Assembly (NCBI RefSeq): GCF_028737215.1
Contig: NZ_JAQZAM010000003.1
Coordinates: forward strand, 310,001-374,000
DNA: 64,000 nucleotides
Direction: 5' to 3'
Source: Actinomycetospora chibensis
GTDB taxonomy: Bacteria > Actinomycetota > Actinomycetes > Mycobacteriales > Pseudonocardiaceae
Part shown: piece by piece, positions 50,196-58,171 of the stretch
How positions within the stretch are numbered: position 1 is the first letter of the stretch
Layout of the letters: each line of letters starts with the position of its first letter
The notes under the pieces: model-generated
Database searches by the model: none
What the model was told of the DNA's origin: nothing
The model's input: only the letters and a program-made list of their open reading frames with translations
Translations under genes and position numbers: made by a program

Positions 50196-51124
50196 GCGTG
50201 CTCCCCGACCGTCTGCGCGGCCTTCTCCAGGTCGTCCGGTGCGTTCACGTTGACGACGGCCGTTCCCTTGATCGCGCGCTTGACCATCCCGGTGAGCGTG
50301 CCCGCAGGCGTCAGCTCGATGACCGCGCCGACGCCGCGCTCGGCGAGGGTGTCCATGCAGGAGTCCCAGCGCACCGAGCGCGTCACCTGGGCCACGAGGC
50401 GGTCGAGGAACTCGCCGCCGTCGGTGACCACCGCGCCGTCGGCGTTCTGCAGCAGCGGGTGCGAGGGGGCCGCCGGGGCGAGCTGGTCGCGGTGCTCGCC
50501 GACCCAGGCGCCCAGCGCCTTCTCGGCCGGCTCCATGAAGCGGGTGTGGAACGCGCCGGCGACCGACAGCGCGCGAACCCGGGCGCCCTCGGGCGGGGCC
50601 TCGACGAGCGCGTCGATGGCGTCCTTGCGGCCGGCGGCGACGATCTGACCGGACCCGTTGCGGTTGGCCGGCTCGAGGTCGAGCTCGGCGAGACGCGCGA
50701 GCACGGCGTCGGCGTCGCCGCCGAGCACGGCGGCCATCGACGTCGGCTCCTCGGCGCACGCGGCGGCCATCTCCCGCCCGCGCACGGCCGCGAGGGCGAC
50801 GGCCTGCTCGGCATCGATGACCTCGGCGATCGCGGCGGCGGCGAGCTCGCCCACGGAGTGCCCGGCCACCACCGCGTCGTCGGGGACGGTCACCTCGAGC
50901 CGGAGCTGGTCCCAGGCGAGCAGCGCGGACGCCACGAGCAGCGGCTGCGTCACCGCGGTGTCCTCGATGGCGGCGGCGTCCGCCTCGACACCGAGGTGCA
51001 CGAGGTCGAGCCCGGCCGCGTCGGAGAACGCCTCGAGCCGCCCACGGGCCTCGGGGCGGTCGAGCCACGGGGCGAGCATGCCGGGCTTCTGGGCGCCCTG
51101 ACCGGGGGCGAGGATCGCGATCAC
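50192..51124 (-). CDS. fabD: malonyl-CoA:ACP transacylase
   Basis: 310 residues. Moves malonyl from CoA to ACP. Catalytic Ser90 in GHSVGE and His193 in GAFHTRFM; Gln in PGQGAQ forms the oxyanion hole. First gene of the FAS-II operon, with GAGGTGG seven nt before GTG 51124. The 147-bp gap to the regulator holds a TTGTGG dyad. Confidence 0.95.
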   Translation of the reverse strand: MIAILAPGQGAQKPGMLAPWLDRPEARGRLEAFSDAAGLDLVHLGVEADAAAIEDTAVTQPLLVASALLAWDQLRLEVTVPDDAVVAGHSVGELAAAAIAEVIDAEQAVALAAVRGREMAAACAEEPTSMAAVLGGDADAVLARLAELDLEPANRNGSGQIVAAGRKDAIDALVEAPPEGARVRALSVAGAFHTRFMEPAEKALGAWVGEHRDQLAPAAPSHPLLQNADGAVVTDGGEFLDRLVAQVTRSVRWDSCMDTLAERGVGAVIELTPAGTLTGMVKRAIKGTAVVNVNAPDDLEKAAQTVGEHA

Positions 51125-51192
51125 GTAGCCACCTCATCACGACCCCACGTCGGGCCGAAGGCGTCGGGGCGACGAACTCGCGTCCGCCGTGG

Positions 51193-51209
51193 TTGTGGAG
51201 TTCCCACAA
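51193..51209. promoter_or_regulatory. TTGTGG-N5-CCACAA dyad upstream of fabD
   Basis: Perfect 6-nt arms at 51193-51198 and 51204-51209, in the gap between the PucR-type regulator gene and fabD, about 70 nt before the fabD start. Candidate binding site for the FasR-like regulator. Confidence 0.5.
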
Positions 51210-51271
51210 TGCCCCGGATCACACACACCCCGCCAGGGGCGACGCGGACCACGACGATGCAGGTCAGGGCC

Positions 51272-52474
51272 TCATCCCGGTGATGCTCCGGAGTGCAACC
51301 GATCGAGGACGAGTGCGAGCCGCAGCACCAGCGCGCCGCGCGCCTCGCCGGGGTGACGGCCCGTGACCTCGGACACCCGCCGCAGCCGGTAGCGGACGGT
51401 GTTGGGGTGCACGTAGAGCGCCCGGGCCGCGGCCTCGAGCACGCCGGAGACGTCGAGGTAGCACTCGACGGTGGCCGCGAGCTCGCCGCCCGCCTCGCGC
51501 AGCGGCGCCGCGACCTCGCGACGCAGCTGCTCGACGGCCCCGGCGTCGCCGTCGAGCACCCGCTCGGGGAGCAGGTCGTCGGCCGCGACGGGGCGCGGGG
51601 CACCCGGCCATGCCCGGACCGCGCGGTGCCCGGCCAGCGCGCGCGTCGCGCTGAGGTGGGCCTCGGTGAGCCCGGCGACCGTGGGCCCGGCGACGACCGC
51701 GCCCGGCCCGAACGACGCCGACAGCTCGTCCAGCGGCGCCCCCGGCCCGGCGATCATGACGAGCTTCGCGCCGTGCGTCCCGAGCAGCACCGTCGCCCCG
51801 GCGCGGTGGGCGGCGCGCCGCACCGCGTGCAGCGGCTCGGGCGGCTCCTCGGCGGGCGGCTCGCCCACCAGCGCGGTGGTCTCGGTGGCCGGGTCCCAGC
51901 CCAGCGCCGACGCGCGCGAGAGCAGCGTCTCCGCCGCCTCGCCACGCACGACGGCGTCGACCACCAGCGCCTCGAGCCGGGCGTCCCACGCGCCGCGGGC
52001 CTCGGCGGCGCTCGCGTAGACCGTCGCGGCGGAGAACGCGACCTCGCGCCCGAAGCGCAGCACCGCGTGCTCCAGCGCGGCCTGCTCGGCCTCGTCGACG
52101 CCCAGCCGGGGGATGCGCTCCTCGAACACCGCGATCGCGATGCGCACCAGCTCCACGGTCTGGCGCAGCGTCACGCGGCGGGCGAGGTCGAGCGGGGCGC
52201 TGCGGAAGGCCTCGGCGGTGAGCCGAGGGGTGGCGTCGGGATCGCGCAGCCAGGCGACGAAGTTCGCGGTGCCCGTCTGCGTGACCAGCAGGACCCCGGA
52301 ACGCTGCTCGGCGGTCAGGCGCGTGAACCAGGGCAGGCGGGCCGCCATCGCGGCGACACCGGCGTTCGCGACCTCCCCGGAGGAGCGCTCGAGGCGGCGC
52401 AGCGTCGTGGCCCGGACGGGGCTGCGACCCCCCGCGGCGCGGCCGGGCAGCCCCGGGACCGCGGCGCTGGTCAT
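51272..52474 (-). CDS. fasR: PucR-type transcriptional regulator, FasR-like
   Basis: 400 residues from ATG 52474 (ATG 52492 adds six). The C-terminal PucR helix-turn-helix is clear: VECYLDVSGVLEAAARALYVH in pieces, then HPNTVRYRLRRVSEVTGR. The N-terminal and central parts are helical and of the RsbRD/GGDEF-like sensor type, without recognisable catalytic motifs. In Streptomyces coelicolor the protein in this position, FasR, activates fabD-fabH-acpP-fabF, so the same role is inferred. Only 20 bp separate it from the divergent pirin gene. Confidence 0.85.
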   Translation of the reverse strand: MTSAAVPGLPGRAAGGRSPVRATTLRRLERSSGEVANAGVAAMAARLPWFTRLTAEQRSGVLLVTQTGTANFVAWLRDPDATPRLTAEAFRSAPLDLARRVTLRQTVELVRIAIAVFEERIPRLGVDEAEQAALEHAVLRFGREVAFSAATVYASAAEARGAWDARLEALVVDAVVRGEAAETLLSRASALGWDPATETTALVGEPPAEEPPEPLHAVRRAAHRAGATVLLGTHGAKLVMIAGPGAPLDELSASFGPGAVVAGPTVAGLTEAHLSATRALAGHRAVRAWPGAPRPVAADDLLPERVLDGDAGAVEQLRREVAAPLREAGGELAATVECYLDVSGVLEAAARALYVHPNTVRYRLRRVSEVTGRHPGEARGALVLRLALVLDRLHSGASPG

Positions 52475-52494
52475 GGACGGGGAGCATGGCACGG

Positions 52495-53163
52495 ATGGCG
52501 ACCGTCCGGATCCGTCCGCGCGACGAGCGCCCGGTCAGCGGGGGCGACGGGGTGCGCTCGCGCCACGGGCTGTCCTTCGGGGCGCACTACGACCCGGAGC
52601 GCACCTCGTTCGGCGCCCTCGTCGCGCACAACGACGACGAGCTCGCCGCGGGCGTCGCGTACGGGGCCCACGAACACCGCGACGTCGAGATCCTGGCCTG
52701 GGTCGTCGACGGGACGATGATCCACACGGGCCCCGACGGCGTCGACACGCCCGCGCCCGCCGGCACCCTGCAGCACCTCGTCGCCGGCACCGGCTGGCAC
52801 CACGACGAGCGCGCCGCCCCGGAGGCGACCGCGCACCTCGTCCAGATCTGGATCGCGCCGGGGATGGACGACCCGCCGGCGGGGGAGCCGTCGCTGACCC
52901 ACCACCGGCCGGACCTCGCCACCGGACCGTTCGTACTCGGGCTGCGCCGTCCCGGCGTGACGGTGACGGTCGCGCGGCTCGCCGCCGGCGACGCGTGGTC
53001 CCCGGCCGACGGGGAGTTCCGGCACGTGCACGTGGCCCGGGGCGCCCTCACCGACCCGACCGGCGCCGCCGCCGACGACAGCCTCGAGATCACCGGCACC
53101 GGGGTGGTCGAGCTCCGCGCGGGCCCCGACGGCGCCGAGCTGGCCGTCGTCACCACGGCCTGA
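52495..53163 (+). CDS. pirin-family protein
   Basis: 222 residues (225 from ATG 52486). Bicupin pirin: metal ligands in GAHEHRDVEILAWVVDG (His-x-His, Glu) and GTGWHHDE. Pirins bind Fe and some are quercetinases or transcription co-factors; the function here is unknown. Start region overlaps the likely fasR promoter zone, so both genes may be controlled together. Confidence 0.85.
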   Translation: MATVRIRPRDERPVSGGDGVRSRHGLSFGAHYDPERTSFGALVAHNDDELAAGVAYGAHEHRDVEILAWVVDGTMIHTGPDGVDTPAPAGTLQHLVAGTGWHHDERAAPEATAHLVQIWIAPGMDDPPAGEPSLTHHRPDLATGPFVLGLRRPGVTVTVARLAAGDAWSPADGEFRHVHVARGALTDPTGAAADDSLEITGTGVVELRAGPDGAELAVVTTA

Positions 53164-53165
53164 GT

Positions 53166-53307
53166 GCGCGGGGTCGCGCAGCGAGGGGGTCCCTGGGTGC
53201 GTGGGACGCAGTGAAGGTGACCCTCGCTCCACCCGCAAGCGCGCGGGATCGCGCAGCGAGGGCGTCCCTGGGGGCGCTGAACGCAGTCGGGGCGACCCTC
53301 GCTCCAC
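53166..53307 (+). repeat. tandem pair of 67-bp palindromic elements, 75-bp period
   Basis: Copies 53166-53232 and 53241-53307 share the arms AGCGAGGG and CCCTCGCT and the middle GTCCCTGGG. The period of 75 bp and the 8-bp spacer match the pair at 4615, although the sequence differs. Between pirin and convergent cspA. Confidence 0.85.
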
Positions 53308-53336
53308 GTAGCCGGCGCCCGACCCCGGACACACGA

Positions 53337-53370
53337 CGGGGGCGGCGCGTCTCCCGACGCCCCGCCCCCG
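53337..53370. terminator. hairpin terminator downstream of cspA
   Basis: Arms CGGGGGCGG and CCGCCCCCG around 16 nt, 26 nt beyond the cspA stop. Confidence 0.65.
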
Positions 53371-53396
53371 ATTCGTGAGGTGACTCCGCCGAGTCC

Positions 53397-53600
53397 TTAC
53401 AGCGGCGTGACCTGAACGGCCTGCAGGCCCTTCTGGCCCTGCTCGACGTCGAACGAGACGCGCTGACCCTCGTCCAGGGTGCGGAAGCCGCGAGCCTGGA
53501 TGGCCGAGTAGTGGACGAACACGTCAGCGCCACCACCGTCGGGAGCGAGGAAGCCGAAGCCCTTCTCGCTGTTGAACCACTTGACGGTGCCTTCTGCCAT
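53397..53600 (-). CDS. cspA: cold-shock protein
   Basis: 67 residues, one OB fold that binds single-stranded nucleic acid. RNP1 KGFGFL (13-18) and RNP2 VFVHY (27-31) are intact. GAGGAG precedes ATG 53600. The long upstream gap (about 235 bp to the aceE terminator) is typical of cold-shock leaders; a TAGGCT -10-like hexamer lies near 53740 on the minus strand. Confidence 0.95.
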   Translation of the reverse strand: MAEGTVKWFNSEKGFGFLAPDGGGADVFVHYSAIQARGFRTLDEGQRVSFDVEQGQKGLQAVQVTPL

Positions 53601-53835
53601 TCTTGCTCCTCATACCGATGTCACGAGGCGTCGATCAGCCCCGACCTTCAGATCCGCCGCCGGAGCCGGGAGCTCCGGAACGTCGGAGCCGCGCCGCCAG
53701 GATCGTCCGGGGGCGTCCGGGCGGCGTGACGGCGACAGCCTATCCGGAAGGACGGGGTGGGAGACCAGCCCCGACATCGACTCCCGCGACGAACGGTCAT
53801 CGGGCGATTACGCCGGGCGCGCCGACGCGCCCCCT

Positions 53836-53871
53836 CCCACCGGGTCGGCGTGTCACCGCCGGCCCGGTGGG
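53836..53871 (-). terminator. hairpin terminator of aceE
   Basis: Arms CCCACCGGG and CCCGGTGGG with further pairing inside, starting 6 nt beyond the aceE stop. Confidence 0.75.
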
Positions 53872-53877
53872 GGCGGC

Positions 53878-56661
53878 TCAGGCGACGCCGGAGTCGGAGG
53901 TCTGCGGGCCCGCCGCCTGGGGGTCGTCGATCCGGTACTGCGCCGCGGCGCGGACGACGGTGTCGTGCCCGACCTCGCCGCGCCGGGCGAGCGCCGCCAG
54001 GATGCCGACGGTGATGTTCTCGGCGTCGACGCCGAAGTGTCGCCGCACCGCCGGGCGGGTGTCCGACAGGCCGTACCCGTCGGTGCCGAGGACGGTGAAG
54101 TCGCCCGGCACCCACTTGCGGATCAGGTCCGGCACGGCCTTCATCCAGTCCGACACCGCGAGCACCGGGCCGGCCGCGTCCGAGAGCGCCTGCGTCACGT
54201 ACGCCGTGCGCGGGTCGGCGTCGGGGTGCGCGTGGTTGTGGTCGTCGGTCTCGACGCCGTCGCGGCGCAGCTCGGTCCACGACGTCGCCGACCACACGTC
54301 GGCCTGCACACCCCACTCCTGCGCCAGCATCTCCTGCGCCTTCAGCGCCCATGGCATCGCGACGCCGGAGGCGAGGATCTGGGCGCGCGGGCCCGGGCCA
54401 CCGGGGGCCTGGGCGTAGCGGTAGAGCCCGCGCAGCAGCCCGTCGACGTCGAGGCCCTCGGGCTCCGCCGGCTGCTGGTAGGGCTCGTTGTAGACCGTGA
54501 GGTAGTAGCTGACGTTCGGGTCGCGGTGCGGGTCGGGCTCGCCGTACATGCGGGCCAGGCCGTCGCGCACGACGTGCGCGATCTCGAAGCCGTACGCCGG
54601 GTCGTAGTGCACGATCCCGGGGTTGGTGGCCGCGAGCAGCACCGAGTGGCCGTCGTTGTGCTGCAGGCCCTCGCCGACCAGGGTCGAGCGGCCCGCGGTG
54701 GCGCCGAGCAGGAAGCCGCGCGCCAGCTGGTCGGTGGCCGCCCAGATGCCGTCGCCGGTGCGCTGGAACCCGAACATCGAGTAGAAGATGTAGATCGGGA
54801 TCATCGGCTCGCCGTGGGTGGCGTACGACGTACCGACGGCCGTGAACGAGGCCACCGAGCCGGCCTCGTTGATGCCCTCGTGCATCAGCTGGCCGGCCTC
54901 GGACTCGCGGTAGGCGAGCAGCTGGTCGTGGTCGACCGACGTGTAGAGCTGGCCCTGCGGGTTGTAGATCTTGAGGTTCGAGAAGAACGAGTCCATCCCG
55001 AACGTGCGCGCCTCGTCCGGGATGATCGGGACCACGCGCTTGCCGATCTCGGCGTCGCGGGTGAGCTCCTTGACCAGGCGGACGAACGCCATCGTCGTGG
55101 CGATCTCCTGCTTGCCCGAGCCGCGCCGCACGACGTCGTAGACCTTGTCGCCGGGCAGCACCAGCGGCTTCGCGTGGGTGCGGCGCTCCGGGAGGGGGCC
55201 GCCGAGCTGGCGGCGCCGGTCGAGCATGTACTCGATCTCGGGGGCGTCCGGGCCGGGGTGGTAGTACGGCGGAAGGTACGGGTCGCGCTCGAGCTCGGCG
55301 TCGGTGATCGGCACGCGGACCTCGTCGCGGAACGTCTTGAGGTCCTGGAGCGTCAGCTTCTTCATCTGGTGGGTCGCGTTGCGGCCCTCGAACGTCGGTC
55401 CGAGCGTGTAGCCCTTGATCGACTTCGCCAGGATGACCGTCGGGCGGCCCTGGTGCTCCATCGCGGCCTGGTAGGCGGCGTAGACCTTGCGGTAGTCGTG
55501 CGCGCCGCGCTTGAGGTTCCAGACGTCGGCGTCGGAGAGATCCTTGACCAGCTCCTTCGTCCGCGGGTCGCGGCCGAAGAAGTGCTCGCGGACGTAGGCG
55601 CCGTCGTTGGCCTTGTAGGTCTGGAAGTCGCCGTCCGGCGTGGTGTTCATGAGGTTGATCAGCGCGCCGTCGCGGTCGGCGTGCAGCAGCCGGTCCCACT
55701 CACGGCCCCAGATGACCTTGACGACGTTCCAGCCGGCGCCGCGGAAGAACGACTCGAGCTCCTGGATGACCTTGCCGTTGCCGTGCACCGGCCCGTCGAG
55801 GCGTTGCAGGTTGCAGTTGATGACGAAGGTCAGGTTGTCGAGGCCCTCGGCCGCCGCGACGTGGATGGCGCCACGCGACTCCGGCTCGTCCATCTCGCCG
55901 TCGCCGAGGAACGCCCAGGTGTGCTGCTGCGAGGTGTCCTTCATCCCGCGGTTGTGCAGGTAGCGGTCGAAGCGCGCCTGGAAGATCGCGTTGATCGGGC
56001 CGAGGCCCATCGACACCGTCGGGTGCTCCCAGAAGCCCGGCATCAGCCGCGGGTGCGGGTACGACGGCAGACCCCCGCCCTGCCCGGCGTGCGAGAGCTC
56101 CTGGCGGAAGCCGTCGAGGTGCTGGGCGCCCAGGCGGCCCTCGAGGAAGGCGCGGGCGTAGATGCCGGGGGAGGCGTGGCCCTGGATGTAGACGTGGTCG
56201 CCGCCGCCGGGGTGGTCCTTGCCGCGGAAGAACCAGTTGAAGCCGACCTCGTACAGCGACGCCGCCGACGCGTAGGTCGAGATGTGCCCGCCGACCCCGA
56301 CGCCCGGACGCTGCGCGCGGTGCACCATCGCCGCCGCGTTCCACCGGATCCACGCCCGGTAGCGCCGCTCGGTCTCCTCGTCGCCCGGGAACCACGGCTC
56401 CTGGTCGGTCGGGATGGTGTTGACGTAGTCCGTGGAGTACAGCGACGGCACCGACACGCGACGCTCCCGCGCGCGCTGGAGCAGCTGCAACATGATGTAG
56501 CGGGCGCGCTGCTCGCCCTGCCCCTCGAGTATCGCGTCGAAGGACTCGATCCACTCCGCGGTCTCGTCCGGATCGATGTCGGGCAGGTGCGACGAGAGGC
56601 CGTCGCGGATGATGTGGACCCGGCCGGTGTCCGCGTTCGCGGTGCCCTTCTGGGTGGTCAC
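53878..56661 (-). CDS. aceE: pyruvate dehydrogenase E1, homodimeric
   Basis: 927 residues. Thiamine-diphosphate enzyme that decarboxylates pyruvate and acetylates the E2 lipoyl arm. The ThDP motif is complete ([12 protein letters not shown] to FVINCN, about 30 residues). Other family stretches: [20 protein letters not shown] in pieces, [18 protein letters not shown]. Actinobacterial AceE works with DlaT/SucB and Lpd encoded elsewhere. GTG 56661 has AGGGAGA seven nt upstream; the open frame to 56871 is a low-quality extension. Conserved neighbour of fasR, DUF3052 and ahpE in mycobacteria. Confidence 0.95.
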   Translation of the reverse strand: MTTQKGTANADTGRVHIIRDGLSSHLPDIDPDETAEWIESFDAILEGQGEQRARYIMLQLLQRARERRVSVPSLYSTDYVNTIPTDQEPWFPGDEETERRYRAWIRWNAAAMVHRAQRPGVGVGGHISTYASAASLYEVGFNWFFRGKDHPGGGDHVYIQGHASPGIYARAFLEGRLGAQHLDGFRQELSHAGQGGGLPSYPHPRLMPGFWEHPTVSMGLGPINAIFQARFDRYLHNRGMKDTSQQHTWAFLGDGEMDEPESRGAIHVAAAEGLDNLTFVINCNLQRLDGPVHGNGKVIQELESFFRGAGWNVVKVIWGREWDRLLHADRDGALINLMNTTPDGDFQTYKANDGAYVREHFFGRDPRTKELVKDLSDADVWNLKRGAHDYRKVYAAYQAAMEHQGRPTVILAKSIKGYTLGPTFEGRNATHQMKKLTLQDLKTFRDEVRVPITDAELERDPYLPPYYHPGPDAPEIEYMLDRRRQLGGPLPERRTHAKPLVLPGDKVYDVVRRGSGKQEIATTMAFVRLVKELTRDAEIGKRVVPIIPDEARTFGMDSFFSNLKIYNPQGQLYTSVDHDQLLAYRESEAGQLMHEGINEAGSVASFTAVGTSYATHGEPMIPIYIFYSMFGFQRTGDGIWAATDQLARGFLLGATAGRSTLVGEGLQHNDGHSVLLAATNPGIVHYDPAYGFEIAHVVRDGLARMYGEPDPHRDPNVSYYLTVYNEPYQQPAEPEGLDVDGLLRGLYRYAQAPGGPGPRAQILASGVAMPWALKAQEMLAQEWGVQADVWSATSWTELRRDGVETDDHNHAHPDADPRTAYVTQALSDAAGPVLAVSDWMKAVPDLIRKWVPGDFTVLGTDGYGLSDTRPAVRRHFGVDAENITVGILAALARRGEVGHDTVVRAAAQYRIDDPQAAGPQTSDSGVA

Positions 56662-56982
56662 GGCTCGATCTCCCTGTCGCTGGTGGGTCGACGGCCCGGG
56701 CCGGGTCCGGATCACGGGGTGCCTGGCCGGTGCTTCGGAACCGATTCTGCCCGGTCGTCCGGGCCCGCGCCGTCCCGTCCGGTGCGCCGCCGGGTGCTCC
56801 GTGGGTCCCATGGTCACCTGCTGCGCCCCCGCCGTCACGGGTACCGACCGGTAGGACGGGCGCGCCCACATCGACCGTCCCCGCGTGCCTGGTTGCGCTG
56901 CGTGCGGCGGCCGTGTTCTCTAAGCGCTTCGACGGGTGACGTGCACCTAGCGGCACCCGAGGACGAGGAGGGGGCACCAGGC
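56662..56982. other. 321-bp divergent control region aceE / DUF3052
   Basis: No gene. Must hold the aceE promoter on the minus strand and the promoter of the DUF3052-ahpE unit. TCTAAGCGCTTCGA near 56918 contains the palindrome AAGCGCTT and is a possible regulator site. Confidence 0.45.
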
Positions 56983-57420
56983 GTGGTCGCGGCCACGGGA
57001 GATGCGGACAAGTCCGATCTCGCCGGGAAGCTCGGCATCGAGCCGGGGATGATCGTGCAGGAGCTGGGCTGGGACTCGGACGTCGACGAGGAGGTCCGGT
57101 CCGCAGTCGAGGACCGCTGCGGCGAGGACCTGCTCGACGAGGACGCCCAGGAGGTCGTCGACGTCGTGCTCCTCTGGTGGCGCGACGGGGACGGGGATCT
57201 CGTCGACACCCTCGTCGACGCACGCACCCCGCTGACCGACACCGGCGTCGTCTGGGTGCTCACTCCCAAGACCGGCACCGACGGGCACGTCGAGCCGTCC
57301 GACATCGCGGAGGCGGCCCCCACCGCGGGGCTCTCGCAGACCTCGAACATCAGTCTCTCCGAGGCGTGGGTGGCCACGCGCCTCGTGGCACCGAAGGCGT
57401 CGGCCCAGCGACGTCGGTGA
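56983..57420 (+). CDS. DUF3052 family protein
   Basis: 145 residues, acidic. LAGKLGIEPGMIVQELGWD and LLDEDAQEVVDVVLLWWRDGDGDL (in pieces) are typical of DUF3052, conserved beside ahpE and aceE in mycobacteria and relatives. Function unknown. GTG 56983 has GAGGAGGGGG upstream. Long frame back to 53572 is an artefact of antisense aceE. Confidence 0.85.
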   Translation: MVAATGDADKSDLAGKLGIEPGMIVQELGWDSDVDEEVRSAVEDRCGEDLLDEDAQEVVDVVLLWWRDGDGDLVDTLVDARTPLTDTGVVWVLTPKTGTDGHVEPSDIAEAAPTAGLSQTSNISLSEAWVATRLVAPKASAQRRR

Positions 57421-57434
57421 CCTGCGCTCCTCGC

Positions 57435-57461
57435 TAGGCTGTCCGGGTTCTCGACCCGGAC
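57435..57461 (+). promoter_or_regulatory. -10-like hexamer followed by perfect hairpin before ahpE
   Basis: TAGGCT (57435-57440) then GTCCGGGT-TCTCG-ACCCGGAC (57441-57461). The hairpin would lie at the very 5' end of an ahpE transcript, or act as attenuator/terminator after DUF3052. Confidence 0.5.
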
Positions 57462-57480
57462 GGAACAGGAGACTGGTCAG

Positions 57481-57942
57481 ATGACCGTCGAGGTGGGCTC
57501 GAAGGCCCCCGACTTCACGCTCAAGAACCAGGACGGGCAGGAGGTCTCGCTCGCCGACTTCCGCGGCGACAAGGCCGTCCTCCTGGTGTTCTTCCCCTTC
57601 GCGTTCTCCGGGATCTGCACCGGCGAGCTCTGCTCGGTGCGTGACGACCTGCCCTCGTTCCAGAACGACGACGTCCAGGTCGTCGGCGTTTCCTGCGACA
57701 CCACCTGGGCGCTCAAGGTCTGGGCGCAGCAGGAGGGCTACGAGTTCCCGCTGCTCTCGGACTTCTGGCCCCACGGCGCGGTGTCCGAGTCCTACGGGGT
57801 CTTCAGCGCCGACCTGGGCTTCGCCTTCCGCGGCACGTTCCTGATCGACACCGACGGCGTCGTGCGCTTCGCGGAGCACAATGGCCCCGGCGAGGCCCGC
57901 GACCAGCAGGGCTGGCGCGACGCGCTCAAGCAGCTGGCCTGA
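57481..57942 (+). CDS. ahpE: AhpE-type one-Cys peroxiredoxin
   Basis: 153 residues, thioredoxin fold. Reduces hydroperoxides and peroxynitrite. Peroxidatic Cys46 in PFAFSGICTGELC (Ser replaces the usual Thr of PxxxTxxC), with a nearby Cys51. APDFTLKNQDGQEVSL and DFWPHGAVSESYGVF match AhpE. ACAGGAG precedes ATG 57481. Confidence 0.93.
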   Translation: MTVEVGSKAPDFTLKNQDGQEVSLADFRGDKAVLLVFFPFAFSGICTGELCSVRDDLPSFQNDDVQVVGVSCDTTWALKVWAQQEGYEFPLLSDFWPHGAVSESYGVFSADLGFAFRGTFLIDTDGVVRFAEHNGPGEARDQQGWRDALKQLA

Positions 57943-57957
57943 CCGAACTCCCTGGCT

Positions 57958-58016
57958 TCCGGAGCGAACCTGCTGTTCGCTGCCTCTAGGCGGACGACCT
58001 TCCCGTTCGCTCCGGA
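57958..58016. terminator. inverted repeat between ahpE and tRNA-Val
   Basis: Perfect 12-nt arms TCCGGAGCGAAC and GTTCGCTCCGGA with a shorter GTTCGC inside. Ends 2 nt before the tRNA, so it may be the ahpE terminator or a tRNA promoter element. Confidence 0.6.
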
Positions 58017-58018
58017 CC

Positions 58019-58090
58019 GGGCGCGTAGCTCAGCGGAAGAGCAACGGCCTTACAAGCCGTCGGTCGCAGGTTCGAATCCTGCCGCGCCCA
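58019..58090 (+). tRNA. tRNA-Val (anticodon TAC)
   Basis: 72 nt and a full cloverleaf: acceptor GGGCGCG/CGCGCCC, D-stem GCTC/GAGC, anticodon stem ACGGC/GCCGT with loop CTTACAA, T-stem GCAGG/CCTGC with loop TTCGAAT, discriminator A. CCA is not encoded. It is the probable attachment site for the integrase gene 82 nt downstream. Confidence 0.97.
58066..58090 (+). other. putative attL core in the 3' end of tRNA-Val
   Basis: Tyrosine integrases of actinobacterial elements usually cross over in the T-arm/acceptor end of a tRNA and restore it. The integrase gene just downstream supports this, but no second copy (attR) is seen to 64000, so the element must end outside the window. Confidence 0.45.
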
Positions 58091-58159
58091 CGCAGGTCAG
58101 AGGCTTATCGGCCTCCCACCTAGGGGTCTCGTGTCATCAAACGTGGTGCGAGCAGGCGC

Positions 58160-58165
58160 TACGGT
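58160..58165 (+). promoter_or_regulatory. -10 hexamer for leaderless integrase transcript
   Basis: TACGGT, 6 nt before ATG 58172; no ribosome site is visible. Confidence 0.45.
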
Positions 58166-58171
58166 CGCACC

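Noticed and set aside
53572-56982. Continuous plus-strand frame across aceE running into DUF3052
   Set aside because: It is antisense to aceE, which has all PDH-E1 motifs; only the last 145 codons (from 56983) read like a protein.
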